From NCBI RefSeq assembly GCF_041949975.1, contig NZ_JBHFQG010000033.1:1-40773 (forward strand): a DNA stretch of 40,773 nt. Reading direction: 5' to 3'. The first letter of the stretch is position 1. Each line of letters opens with the position of its first letter. This DNA is from Alteribacillus sp041949975. GTDB taxonomy: Bacteria; Bacillota; Bacilli; Bacillales; Marinococcaceae. Below are positions 8,989 through 17,464 of this stretch, one piece after another. The translations under genes and the position numbers were made by a program. The notes under the pieces are model-generated. The model searched no databases, was not told the origin of the DNA, and worked only from the letters and a program-made list of their open reading frames with translations.

Positions 8989-9672
8989 ATGGAAGATGTA
9001 AATATTGTCATATTAACCCTTAAACTCATTATCAGTTTTATCACTTTATTTTTTATTATCTTTGTCACAGGCAGAACATCCATCACTCAATTAACTCCAT
9101 TTCATTTTGTTTTTGTATTAGTGCTTGGGGAGTTAGTAGGAAATATGTATTATGAAGATAAAGTAGGGATTTTAACTTTTTTATACGCGCTCGGATTGTG
9201 GACACTGTTTATGCTTGGAATAGAGTTTTTAACCCTCAAAAAGAAATGGACTCGTTCCTATTTGGTGGGAGATCCTTCAATTATTATCCGAGACGGTGTT
9301 GTTAACCGAAAGATGCTTGAAAAGAACAAATTAGATATGAATCAATTATTAAGTTTGCTGCGCCAACATAATGTTTTTTCGATACGCGAAGTTAAATACG
9401 GGATACTAGAAGCCAATGGTCAAATCAGTGTACTTAAAAAATCCAAGTACCAAACACCGGAAAAACAAGATCTTAACCTTCCGGAAGATTCAGTAGATCT
9501 TCCTGCCACGTTAATCATTGATGGCGAAGTTTTGTGGGATAATGTACATGGAATCGGATATGATAAGCAGTTATTAAATAATGAATTAAGTGCCAATGGA
9601 TATACCAGTATAAAGGATATCTTTTACGCCGATTGGCGAACCAGCGACGGTATCCATATAAGCCCAAAATAA
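8989..9672 (+). CDS. YetF/DUF421 family membrane protein
   Basis: A 227-residue protein with three N-terminal hydrophobic segments (residues ~5-25, 33-50 and 58-80). A soluble alpha/beta domain follows, with SYLVGDPSIIIRDGVVN and the LLSLLRQHNVFSIREVKYGILE stretch typical of the DUF421/YetF family. These proteins are abundant in spore formers, and some affect spore or membrane properties, but the biochemical role is unsettled. The ATG at 8989 follows GAGGGGAG; an out-of-frame ATG at 8981 is ignored. The gene is single, with a strong terminator. Confidence 0.85.
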   Translation: MEDVNIVILTLKLIISFITLFFIIFVTGRTSITQLTPFHFVFVLVLGELVGNMYYEDKVGILTFLYALGLWTLFMLGIEFLTLKKKWTRSYLVGDPSIIIRDGVVNRKMLEKNKLDMNQLLSLLRQHNVFSIREVKYGILEANGQISVLKKSKYQTPEKQDLNLPEDSVDLPATLIIDGEVLWDNVHGIGYDKQLLNNELSANGYTSIKDIFYADWRTSDGIHISPK

Positions 9673-9757
9673 TTTGATGTAACTAACTAATCTTCCTGAC
9701 CTCCGACGCTAAGGGGAAAGACCAACCTATCATTGATATAAAGTCATAGCAAAGAAG

Positions 9758-9791
9758 ACCGGCTCCTCACGAAAGGAGCCGGTTTCATTTT
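9758..9791 (+). terminator. strong intrinsic terminator after the yetF-like gene
   Basis: ACCGGCTCCT (9758-9767) and AGGAGCCGGT (9774-9783) form a perfect 10-bp stem with a 6-base loop, then TTCATTTTTT. Confidence 0.93.
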
Positions 9792-9909
9792 TTCACTGCT
9801 GATATTTATTGACTCAGCAATCCGGCTATTTTAGAAGTAAAAAGGACTTCTCGTTTTTTATATAAAAGTTAATGATAGTTTGGGAAAAGTAGAGGAGAAG
9901 AATACAGTA

Positions 9910-10545
9910 ATGATAATTAAAAGAATTAAATGCAAGGTAAAAGAAGATCAGGTAGATAAATTTTCCATATGCCAAACTCAATGGCAATCTATAAATGATA
10001 CGAAGGGGGTTCTTAGGACAAACTGGTGGTTGGGATAATAAGGCACCACTAACAGCTTGTATTTTGTCATGTTGGGAAAGTTAATCGGCATATCAATTTT
10101 TTAAGGATGAGATACATGACCAGGTTTTCTTAAATTCTGGACAAGAGCATACCTATGATTCCATATAGGTTGATTTGCTGAAGGAAGAATTTCGAATTCC
10201 AGGCTTAGAGCCTGACATAGCAGCCTTCCTAAGGGAAGCCAATTTTATTCGTACTACAAATCCCATGTAAAAGAACAAAGAATCCATCATTTTGTTGAAA
10301 TGCACGAAGAGGTATGGAAACCAAAAATGCAAAAAGTTGAAGGCATGCTTCGTGGTGAATTTACCCGCTCAAAAAGCCTATCAAAATTTTCTTATACTAA
10401 CGGGGTGGAAAAATGAAAAGGCTCATAAAAAATACATGGCTGAATATTTTCCTAGTTTAATAAAAGCTGCAGAAAGATGTTAATGGGCTTACAAAAGATC
10501 AATTTACAGTTGAAGAATCCTGGTGTGTTTGCCAAAAGAATTAGA
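9910..10545 (+). pseudogene. decayed YdbC-like (DUF4937) gene
   Basis: The ATG at 9910 opens MIIKRIKCKVKEDQVDKF. A frameshift at ~10015 leads to GQTGGWDNKAPLTACILSCW, and further stops occur at ~10082 and ~10167. Downstream frames give DLLKEEFRIPGLEPDIAAFL, EMHEEVWKPKMQKVEGMLRG, LTGWKNEKAHKKYMAEYFPS and finally GLTKDQFTVEESW. The order and content match the duplicated ferredoxin-like fold of the YdbC/DUF4937 family. At least four lesions are needed, so the gene is dead. The 63-codon frame at 10292-10483 is a piece of it, not an independent gene. Confidence 0.7.
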
Positions 10546-10761
10546 GGGCTGTAACACTTAATTACTATCTAATTAAAAAACAACCGAGTTAGTCAGGGGT
10601 CCGCTTTTATTATATGTAAAGGTTCAGATTGTGTAGGTGAATAGAGAAATTTAGCAGAAAGAAAAAGAAAAAACAATTATCAAAAATTTTGGAAGGATTA
10701 CCTGTTATTACCAAAGAAATACATACGGTGGTGAAAAATAAAATGAAAAGGAAGTGATGAA
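10546..10761. other. AT-rich leader of the C45 hydrolase gene
   Basis: No coding potential or convincing hairpin is visible. It presumably carries the promoter of the gene at 10762. Confidence 0.3.
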
Positions 10762-11946
10762 TTGAAATTTATCATTAGGCTTCTATCAGTTGTATTAGTA
10801 GCGGTTATAACTATTAGCTCTCTGGGTTTACCTTTTGTCAATGCAGAGGAAGAGCCTATCCTTTATTTAAAAGGAAGTTCTATTGACATTGGTGAACAGT
10901 ATGGTGAACAAGCGAAAGAAGAAATTAAACATAACATTTCACTTTTTAAAAAAGCAGCAAATCAATCGCATTCCAAACTTTCACAGGCAGCTCATGAATA
11001 TGAAAGTTTTCTTGAAGAAAAAAGTCCAGAGATTTTAGAACGGCTAAGGGCAATGGCAGAAAGTGCAGGTGTAAACTATCAAGATTTACTCGCCCTTAAT
11101 GCTTTAGGTGAGGAATTTCTTGGTGAAGGGTGCACCACAGTATTAGCCGCTGGTGATGCTACTAAATCTGGGAATGCCTACTATCATAAAAACAGGGACG
11201 CTAGGATCGGATCGAAACAGGTAGTAGTTCAAATGGAGCCTGAAGATGGGCAAAAATATATTGGCATAACGAGTGCCGGGTACTCTGGGATGGCCATGGG
11301 TATTAACGAAAAAGGAGTTTCGGTTGGAAATAATGTGTTATCAACATGGGATATCGGACCCGGGTATGGAAATTTGGATGTTATTCGTATGACCTTAGAA
11401 GAGGCTGCTGATGCAGAAAGTGCAGTAGACTTTATACAAGAAGTCCCGCGACAATCGGGTTCAAGTTATGGTATTGCTGATAATGAAGATGCTGCTTTCG
11501 TAGAGGCAACACATTCTGCTGCTGCTGTAAAATGGATAGAAGATGAAGTGATGGCACATACAAACCATTTTATTCTGGATGGAATGGAAAAGTACGATGC
11601 ATTAGATTTTAATAACCTTCAAGAAAACCCATGGAGTTGGTATGTGTCAACAAAAGAGCGTTTATCTCGTGCAACCGGCTTAATCGACCAAAATTTTGGT
11701 AGTATTGATGCCAGAACTTTAATTAAACTTTCAGAAGATCAAGATGGACCGGACAGCACTTATTGGATTGATTCACAAACAGAGTTGAAGGGAATACCAA
11801 TGGGTTCTGTCTCAACAGGAACATTTGACGGCTCCAAATTACGTATGTGGTCCCAACTTGGTCAGCCTAGTGATGTACCTGCCATACCCTTTGATGCTGA
11901 TCGTCCGCATATCCCTGAACCATTTAATTCCGGGAAAGCACAGTGA
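10762..11946 (+). CDS. secreted C45-type (penicillin acyltransferase-like) hydrolase
   Basis: A 394-residue protein with a clear Sec signal peptide (hydrophobic residues ~5-24, likely cleavage after VNA28). The mature part matches the peptidase C45 / acyl-CoA:6-aminopenicillanate acyltransferase group of Ntn hydrolases. The expected autocatalytic nucleophile is Cys124 in GEGCTTVLA. It is followed by YYHKNRDAR, then GYSGMAMGINEKGVSVGNN and an ATHSAAA/HTNHF segment typical of the fold. Such proteins cleave or transfer amide-linked acyl groups; the substrate here is unknown. The TTG start at 10762 follows AAAGGAAGTGA. It is an intact gene between two dead ones. Confidence 0.82.
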   Translation: MKFIIRLLSVVLVAVITISSLGLPFVNAEEEPILYLKGSSIDIGEQYGEQAKEEIKHNISLFKKAANQSHSKLSQAAHEYESFLEEKSPEILERLRAMAESAGVNYQDLLALNALGEEFLGEGCTTVLAAGDATKSGNAYYHKNRDARIGSKQVVVQMEPEDGQKYIGITSAGYSGMAMGINEKGVSVGNNVLSTWDIGPGYGNLDVIRMTLEEAADAESAVDFIQEVPRQSGSSYGIADNEDAAFVEATHSAAAVKWIEDEVMAHTNHFILDGMEKYDALDFNNLQENPWSWYVSTKERLSRATGLIDQNFGSIDARTLIKLSEDQDGPDSTYWIDSQTELKGIPMGSVSTGTFDGSKLRMWSQLGQPSDVPAIPFDADRPHIPEPFNSGKAQ

Positions 11947-12345
11947 TCGATTAAAAGCAACGGCCCATTAGGTTATTTCATAAAAGGTGTCTTTATGGGC
12001 TGCCGGACTTAATGTATAAAAAAATGCCCCGTTGCCAGTAGAGGGTTCATTGTTACTTTTTGACCTTTTCATTTTCACCAAACTGAACTACTAGAACATC
12101 CGCCTTCTAGCACATTATCCAGCAACTGCTCTTAAAATATATCTTCTTGCACCATTTCAGTGATTAATAATAATTTATTAATTATTGTTATTAATTATCA
12201 GCCAAAAAAGAGAATACCATTAAAAGTATATGGGATTTTGGAAAAATTTAAATATTAAATAAGAGGTGCATACTTGGAGAATCCTAGTTTGCGCCTCTTT
12301 AACATTATTGATACGAACGATTCCTTTTTTGATCACATCGTATTT
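11947..12345. other. intergenic region with hairpins and an AT-rich dyad
   Basis: GCCCAT (11964) and ATGGGC (11995) can pair downstream of the C45 gene, without a T-run. An AT-rich near-perfect dyad spans about 12164-12197. AAGAGGTGCA (12261-12270) pairs with TGCGCCTCTT (12290-12299) and, read on the minus strand, would terminate the hydrolase remnant at 12346. No intact gene is visible. Confidence 0.4.
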
Positions 12346-12861
12346 TTATAATGATTCTTTAAAAAATGAGTTTAGCTTTTCAAGTGCAGGATTTATATAT
12401 TCTTCTTTGTCGTAAAGATCAAAATGAGTCGCATTCTCTACGGTAAATAATTCTTTTGGTTCATTAGCTTTAGAGTAGGCACGTTCACTGAAGTAGAGCG
12501 TCTCCGCCTCAATACCCGCTATAAATAAGACCGGTCGAGGACTAGTCATATTCACTTGATCAAATGAATTGTAGCCCATTAATTTATTAAAGCTTGTCAA
12601 AGTAATTCAATTTGGGGCGTTTTCATGCTTGCCTCTGGCAGTACGATAATATTCATCGGCTTCATGAAAAAAACTGGGTGCATGATCGTCGATCTCTTTA
12701 GGGAAACTAGGAATCGTCAATATTTCAGCGCCAGCTGCTTCTCTGGAACGTTGAGCATTGACTCTTGAAAGGAACATATAAAAAGATTGTATTTTTAATG
12801 AGAGAATTGTATAAATCGTTTTCTTCAAAAAATCACTTTGAGTTATGTCGTTGTGCTTCAA
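12346..12861 (-). pseudogene. truncated alpha/beta hydrolase with nonsense codon
   Basis: One minus-strand frame is interrupted by TGA at 12607-12609. The upstream part ends GKHENAPN. The downstream part continues in the same frame as ITLTSFNKLMGYNSFDQVN and PRPVLFIAGIEAETLYFSER, and ends with ATHFDLYD (the catalytic-His region) and a helix. The pattern matches the C-terminal half of YcjY-like/dienelactone-hydrolase-like proteins. The N-terminal half, including the nucleophile elbow, is missing: the first ~28 residues do not resemble the family. The missing Trp at the TGA (usually N-W or K-W) suggests a simple TGG-to-TGA change on top of the truncation. Confidence 0.72.
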
Positions 12862-12890
12862 ACGGGCGCAATTCTAGAGTAAGGATTGCA
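12861..12890 (+). terminator. degenerate AACGGGCGCAA-type hairpin (copy 1)
   Basis: AACGGGCGCAATTC followed by GGATTGCA gives a short GCAAT/ATTGC stem. The same AACGGGCGCAA left arm recurs at 23257 and 23883. Confidence 0.4.
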
Positions 12891-12960
12891 CTTTAAATAT
12901 TTATGAAACGGTTAAATGAGATCGTCTTAATGTACAAAGGGGGGGAATCAAAATAAAAAT

Positions 12961-13288
12961 ATAAATATTATATTCTTTACTTTTTGCTATAATGGTTTAT
13001 GGATGCAGCTCTCCAGAAAGCTCCAATACCAATCAAGAAAAATTTCCACCATCAATACCTGAGAGCGCTGTGGAAATTGATCGGGAACAATACGAAATGA
13101 AAAGCGGCGGTTTATCTAGAACGAATCATATTGCGGAGCACCCTCAATATGGTCGCAGTGAGTTCACACTTGCCGACCTTATTCACCATGTAGTGAATAA
13201 TGGAACCTGCCATCGCGGAAACATCACAGTGATGCTTCGTCAACAAGGTGAACGAGGCGCACCAACTGATTATATTTTGGTTATATAG
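12961..13288 (+). pseudogene. chimeric remnant: lipoprotein N-terminus joined to DinB C-terminus
   Basis: The frame reads ILYSLLFAIMVYGCSSPESS, a signal peptide and lipobox (VYGC), after an in-frame TAA and an ATA where a start should be. It continues with an acidic linker to about 13110. From ~LSRTNH onward it matches the C-terminal helix of DinB-family proteins (LADLIHHVVNNGTCHRGNIT, then MLRQQGERG and PTDYIL). DinB proteins are cytosolic metal-binding helical bundles, so the join to a lipoprotein leader makes no functional sense. It is best explained by a deletion that fused two dying genes. Confidence 0.6.
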
Positions 13289-13362
13289 AAAAGATTAAAG
13301 AGGCTACCGGGCAGGGTTATTGAATACCAGCGTGACTTGCTTTTAAATTGGGAATGGTAAAT

Positions 13363-13617
13363 ATGAAGTTTTTGGCTTGGAGTTTGTTATTATTTCATCT
13401 TGTAATTCTTATATTTTGGATAGCAAACTCAGGATATTTATTTTCATTTTTTGGGGTGCCTGTATGGATAGTATCGATTGCTTTAGGATTAGTTGCTTAT
13501 AAACAAATAAAAGAGACGGCCATCGTAAAAAAACTGATCATAGGTTCAAGTTTCTTTATGATTTTTTTATTATTAGTTGCAGCCCTGATTCACTTTACAG
13601 TAAAATCTATGCCTTAA
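13363..13617 (+). CDS. small three-helix membrane protein, 84 aa
   Basis: The sequence begins MKFLAWSLLLFHLVILIFWI. It has hydrophobic segments at ~3-22, ~24-45 and ~60-80, with a KQIKETAIVKK cytoplasmic loop between the last two. In-frame TTG (13348) and ATG (13354) codons lie just upstream; ATG 13363 is preceded by a weak GGGAATGG. No family is recognised. The 3-TM pattern and codon usage favour a real gene. Confidence 0.55.
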   Translation: MKFLAWSLLLFHLVILIFWIANSGYLFSFFGVPVWIVSIALGLVAYKQIKETAIVKKLIIGSSFFMIFLLLVAALIHFTVKSMP

Positions 13618-13734
13618 TTATTTTCATTCAGCTTTAAGGTGCATTTCTGTAGTAAAGGATTACGCTCTTTTTTTATGTATTTGGCTAATATGTAGGTTTT
13701 ACATTTTGTATGGAGCTTGTGAATGAGAGATGTT

Positions 13735-13881
13735 ATGGCGGGCTATAATAAAGAAAGGCAAAAAAGTAGAGAGTGGTTCACTGGTAACGGCATATTCAAG
13801 TCTGACCGTTGCAAGAATCCGGTTGAAGGCTTTTGGTTTTTGAGTTTTCTAGAATTTTGGGATGAACTTATCATTTTATAA
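13735..13881 (+). other. possible 48-codon ORF upstream of mqo
   Basis: ATG 13735 to TAA 13881 reads MAGYNKERQKSREWFTGNGI, then a Cys- and Phe-rich stretch (FKSDRCKNPVEGFWFLSF). The ribosome binding site is weak (GAGAG). It may be a small protein or a remnant. The rest of 13618-13951 contains only a TATAAT at 13909-13914, a plausible -10 for mqo, with a poor -35. Confidence 0.25.
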
Positions 13882-13951
13882 CAGCTTTTAAAACAATTAA
13901 ATCTATTATATAATAGTAAATGTTGATTTTAGGCGGAAAAGGATGGTGACA

Positions 13952-15472
13952 ATGGGTAACAGTGAAGCGAAAACAGACGTCATTTTAATTGGTGCCGGAA
14001 TCATGAGCGCGACGTTGGGAACAATCTTGAAAGAATTAGCACCTGAATGGAATATTAAAGTGTTTGAAAAGCTAGATAACGCAGGAGAGGAAAGCTCCAA
14101 CGAATGGAACAATGCGGGAACCGGACATGCTGCATTGTGCGAGCTGAACTACACAAACGAAAAACCGGATGGCTCTGTAGATATTAGTAAAGCTATAAAA
14201 ATTAATGAACAATTTCAGGTTTCCATGCAGTTCTGGTCTTATCTTGTAAAGAGCAACCTGATACATAATCCACAGGACTTTATTATGAAATTGCCTCATA
14301 TCAGTTTAGTTCAAGGAGAACAAAACATAGAGTTTCTAAAGAAACGTTTTGAAGCGATGACCAACAACCCCCTTTTCCAGGGGATGGAAATTTCCGATGA
14401 TCCGGAAACGATGAAAGAATGGATTCCGCTTATTATGCAAGAGCGTGCACCGGATGAAGCGATAGCGGCCACAAAAATCAACAAGGGTACAGATGTCAAC
14501 TTTGGTGCTTTAACGCGCATGTTGATAGACAACTTAAAAAGTAAAAATGTCGATGTAAACTACAACCATAGTGTCAATGACATTAAACGTACGAGCGACG
14601 GCTTGTGGGAATTGAAAGTACGTAATCTCAACACCGGTACGGTCGAACGCCATAGAGCAACATTCGTCTTTATAGGTGGCGGGGGCGGAAGCCTGCATTT
14701 ACTGCAAAAATCCGGTATTCCTGAAGGACATCATATTGGAGGATTCCCGGTAAGCGGATTATTTATGGTATGCAACAATCCGGAGATTATAGAGCAGCAT
14801 AATGCAAAAGTGTACGGCAAAGCCAAGGTGGGTGCTCCGCCAATGTCTGTTCCGCATCTTGACACAAGATATATTGACAATGAAAAATCGCTGCTATTTG
14901 GACCATTTGCCGGCTTTTCACCAAAGTTCTTAAAAACTGGTTCCATGTTCGATTTAGTAACTTCCGTAAAACCGAATAATGTCTTAACGATGATGGCGGC
15001 CGGCGCCAAAGAGATGTCATTGACAAAATACCTGATACAGCAAGTTATGTTATCAAAAGAACAGCGCATGGAAGAGTTGCGTGAGTTTATCCCGAACGCA
15101 AAAAGTGAGGATTGGGATTTAGTAGTAGCTGGACAGCGTGTACAAGTTATCAAAGATACGGAAGCGGGCGGCAAAGGAACGCTTCAATTTGGCACGGAAA
15201 TGATTACTGACGAGGATGGCTCGATTGCTGCATTACTAGGTGCTTCTCCAGGTGCTTCTACTGCCGTTCACGTCATGCTTGAGCTCATCCAAAAATGCTT
15301 CCCAGAGCGTATGACAGAGTGGGAACCGAAAATCAAAGAAATGATTCCTTCTTATGGGTTATCCCTAATGGAAAACCCAGAGCTTCTTCGTGACATTCAT
15401 TCTTCAAACGAGCAAGCGCTTGGTCTAAGCGAAAAAGAAGAAAAAGAAGCAAAAGAGCTGGTCTTTAGTTAA
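13952..15472 (+). CDS. mqo: malate:quinone oxidoreductase
   Basis: A 506-residue FAD enzyme that oxidises L-malate to oxaloacetate and passes electrons to the quinone pool at the membrane surface, bypassing NAD-dependent malate dehydrogenase. The N-terminal Rossmann motif VILIGAGIMSATLG (residues ~10-23) is followed by EESSNEWNNAGTGHAALCEL, the GAL-RML segment, FVFIGGGGGSLHLLQKSGIP, FPVSGLF and a C-terminal LLGASPGASTAVHVMLELI. All are hallmarks of Mqo, and the length is normal (~500). ATG 13952 is chosen over ATG 13943 because AAGGA then sits eight bases upstream. It is monocistronic, with a strong terminator. Confidence 0.96.
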   Translation: MGNSEAKTDVILIGAGIMSATLGTILKELAPEWNIKVFEKLDNAGEESSNEWNNAGTGHAALCELNYTNEKPDGSVDISKAIKINEQFQVSMQFWSYLVKSNLIHNPQDFIMKLPHISLVQGEQNIEFLKKRFEAMTNNPLFQGMEISDDPETMKEWIPLIMQERAPDEAIAATKINKGTDVNFGALTRMLIDNLKSKNVDVNYNHSVNDIKRTSDGLWELKVRNLNTGTVERHRATFVFIGGGGGSLHLLQKSGIPEGHHIGGFPVSGLFMVCNNPEIIEQHNAKVYGKAKVGAPPMSVPHLDTRYIDNEKSLLFGPFAGFSPKFLKTGSMFDLVTSVKPNNVLTMMAAGAKEMSLTKYLIQQVMLSKEQRMEELREFIPNAKSEDWDLVVAGQRVQVIKDTEAGGKGTLQFGTEMITDEDGSIAALLGASPGASTAVHVMLELIQKCFPERMTEWEPKIKEMIPSYGLSLMENPELLRDIHSSNEQALGLSEKEEKEAKELVFS

Positions 15473-15503
15473 TTCTTAGGAAATATCGTAAAAACTAAAA
15501 CAT

Positions 15504-15543
15504 AGAACCTTTAATCTATTTTAGGATTGAAGGTTCTTTTTTA
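15504..15543 (+). terminator. intrinsic terminator of mqo
   Basis: AGAACCTTTAATC (15504-15516) and GATTGAAGGTTCT (15525-15537) form a perfect 13-bp stem followed by TTTTTT. Confidence 0.95.
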
Positions 15544-15573
15544 GGCTCTATTTGTTAGGGTATAAATGCAGGC

Positions 15574-15966
15574 TTAAAAAAACACGCAAGCTCCTAATTC
15601 TTGTATGTTTTCTACAAGTTCGGATGCTATAATACGAGGTTCCCAGTTCTTCAAACTACGGGGAGTGCAACAAGGAGCGGCTTTTTTTATGTTGAGGCGG
15701 GTTCAAATTTGTAAGGTTTATGGGAGCAGGTTTTTCTTGGTTGAGATGCGTTTTAACAAATATAGTTGTTCTAGATCCTTCACTTGAAAAGAATTCATGG
15801 TTGCTTAACACTTGTTTAACATCTTCATATTTAAACACATTCCACGTATTCGTTTTTTCATGAAAATAATGATGAAGCATTTCTTTATACCAATCCATAG
15901 GAAAAAATATTCTGCACGTGATTGGAAATTTGTGATTTCATTAATTGGATTGACTTCTTTAGCCAT
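15574..15966 (-). pseudogene. truncated, frameshifted cytochrome P450
   Basis: A perfect AAGGAGG and ATG at 15966 open MAKEVNPINEITNFQSRAEY. A lost base at ~15900 shifts the frame to MDWYKEMLHHYFHEKTNTWN, then VFKYEDVKQVLSNHEFFSSE and NLTNLNPPQHKKSRSLL, all typical of the N-terminal part of a Bacillus P450. A second lesion near 15660 leads to TPRSLKNWEPRIIASELVEN and a stop at 15574. The I-helix, ExxR motif and haem-binding Cys are all gone, leaving roughly the first third of the gene. Confidence 0.78.
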
Positions 15967-16027
15967 AGTATATTGTTTCCTCCTTCAATAGGATATTCAC
16001 AACCTGCAGGAATGTTCGCTAATAGAA

Positions 16028-16222
16028 GTGAATGGCTTATTTTCTGCTTTCGGAAATTACTTTACTCTAATCAAAGTAATCTTTAAAGAGTATATAATAA
16101 ATGAGGCCCTGCAGAAAAAAGGACTTATTATTGAACCTGTTGAAACCATTCAGGAAGAAAATCGCCCAAACAAAACCCTGTACGGGATTACCCAGGATGG
16201 GATGTCTAAGGGGGTGTTTTGA
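16028..16222 (+). pseudogene. PadR-like regulator fragment
   Basis: Within this frame, NEALQKKGLIIEPVETIQEE followed by NRPNKTLYGITQDG matches the wing of PadR-family winged-helix regulators (usually ...ETIQEGNRPNRTVYRIT..G). The recognition-helix part and the C-terminal dimerisation helices are missing, and the N-terminal ~20 residues look unrelated. It is a fragment inside a cluster of remnants. Confidence 0.5.
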
Positions 16223-16277
16223 TGCAAAAAAGAAAAATATCCACCAATTAAAGAAGATCGAGGCAGAGGGTCTAAAA

Positions 16278-16529
16278 ATGGAAATGTATATTAACAATAT
16301 GACAATTAATATTTACATAATGTTTATTGAAGATTCAGAAATTACAAGTGTGGTTAGGTATGGAGCTAATGAAGCTGGAGAAGAAGGAACCGTAATGCAA
16401 GCTGCGTTTACCTTAAAAGGGCAAGAATTTATGTGAATGGACAGTGATATAAAACATGAATTTTCCTTGCTCAAACCCTTAGGTAATTCAAGAAAAGGCC
16501 ATTTTGTTGAACAACATCTAGGCATATAG
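16278..16529 (+). pseudogene. PhnB/VOC-like remnant with nonsense codon
   Basis: The frame reads FIEDSEITSVVRYGANEAGE, then EGTVMQAAFTLKGQEFM, the core strand pattern of PhnB-like (3-demethylubiquinone methyltransferase-type VOC) proteins. TGA at 16434-16436 replaces the Cys normally found in EFMCMDSD. The frame then continues MDSDIKHEFSLLKPLG to TAG at 16529. The N-terminal metal-site segment has been deleted. The gene is inactive. Confidence 0.65.
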
Positions 16530-16668
16530 GTTAAAGTTTAAAAGAGATGGTAAAGTTTTTTTAAACTTAAAGTATAGGTTATTAAAAAAAGGAAATGTTT
16601 TTATTGGTGGCGAATATTACTTAAAATGGTGATAATCTCATATTTTCATAGAGAAAGGGGCACATAGG

Positions 16669-17226
16669 ATGGACAAAACTGCATTAATACTAGTTGATAT
16701 ACAAAATGATTATTTTCCAGGAGGTAAAATGACACTCCATGAAACAGTGAAAGCTGCGAAAAATGCACGTTTAATCTTAGATTACTTTCGTATAAAAAAT
16801 CTTCCACTTTTTCACATTCAGCACATTTTCGAAGATAAGCAAGCACCATTTTTCGTATCAGGCACAGAAGGAGTTCGTATTCATCAAAGTGTTGCACCAT
16901 TAGAAAGTGAAACTGTGATTGAAAAACATTTCCCAAACAGTTTTTTACATACTCCTTTAGAAGCCGAATTAAAAAGTAAAGGTATCGAACATGTAGTTAT
17001 CGTTGGCATGATGAGTCATATGTGTATAGATGCAACAAGTCGTGCAGCTGTTGACCTTGGCTTCAGTTGCACGGTTATTGAGGATGCGTGCACATGTCCT
17101 GATCTCACCTTTAACAATAAAAACATTGAGGCAGAAAATGTCCATTATGCATTTATGGCAGCGATTGGAAGCTTATATGGAACGATTGAGACAACCGATT
17201 CTTTTCTTAGTAAAGTAACCAACTAA
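16669..17226 (+). CDS. isochorismatase-like cysteine hydrolase
   Basis: A 185-residue protein of the isochorismatase/nicotinamidase superfamily. The catalytic triad is visible as Asp10 (ILVDIQNDYFPGG), Lys86 (VIEKHFPNSF) and Cys119 (GMMSHMCIDATSRAAVDLG). The MSHMC stretch is the place of the usual cis-peptide before the nucleophile. The C-terminus with LYGTIETTDSFL is typical. Such enzymes hydrolyse amides or enol ethers (nicotinamide, isochorismate, biuret), and the sequence does not say which. The ATG at 16669 follows GAAAGGGGCACATAGG. It is monocistronic with its own terminator. Confidence 0.88.
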   Translation: MDKTALILVDIQNDYFPGGKMTLHETVKAAKNARLILDYFRIKNLPLFHIQHIFEDKQAPFFVSGTEGVRIHQSVAPLESETVIEKHFPNSFLHTPLEAELKSKGIEHVVIVGMMSHMCIDATSRAAVDLGFSCTVIEDACTCPDLTFNNKNIEAENVHYAFMAAIGSLYGTIETTDSFLSKVTN

Positions 17227-17319
17227 TCCATATTTGTTTCTACCAAAGGTAGTACTGATCATAATTGAATATTTATAAGAAAAATTCTATTTACTATATT
17301 TAGACGGTTGTGATTGTTT

Positions 17320-17354
17320 TTTCTAATTAGAAACTCTTTTTCTAGATTAGAAAA
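17320..17354. repeat. two tandem TTTCTA-TAGAAA palindromes
   Basis: TTTCTAATTAGAAA (17320-17333, perfect) and TTTTCTAGATTAGAAAA (17338-17354, 7-bp arms around GAT) lie 20 bp apart, centre to centre. They sit between the isochorismatase stop and its terminator. They may be an operator relic or secondary structure. Confidence 0.4.
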
Positions 17355-17407
17355 ACACCTCCAAATAAGTTGATATTGTTTCAAACAACTTGGAGGTGTT
17401 TTTTTAT
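17354..17407 (+). terminator. strong terminator after isochorismatase gene
   Basis: AACACCTCC (with AAGTTG inside) pairs with CAACTTGGAGGTGTT at 17386-17400, followed by a seven-T run. Confidence 0.9.
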
Positions 17408-17464
17408 ATCATGTAGAGACACACTTATTTAATCTTAAAGGTTTCATTATTTTTTTTGCCCGTT

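Noticed and set aside
14731..15174. 147-codon minus-strand ORF within mqo
   Set aside because: Long only because of the codon bias of mqo; Ser/Thr/Cys-rich shadow composition and no ribosome binding site.
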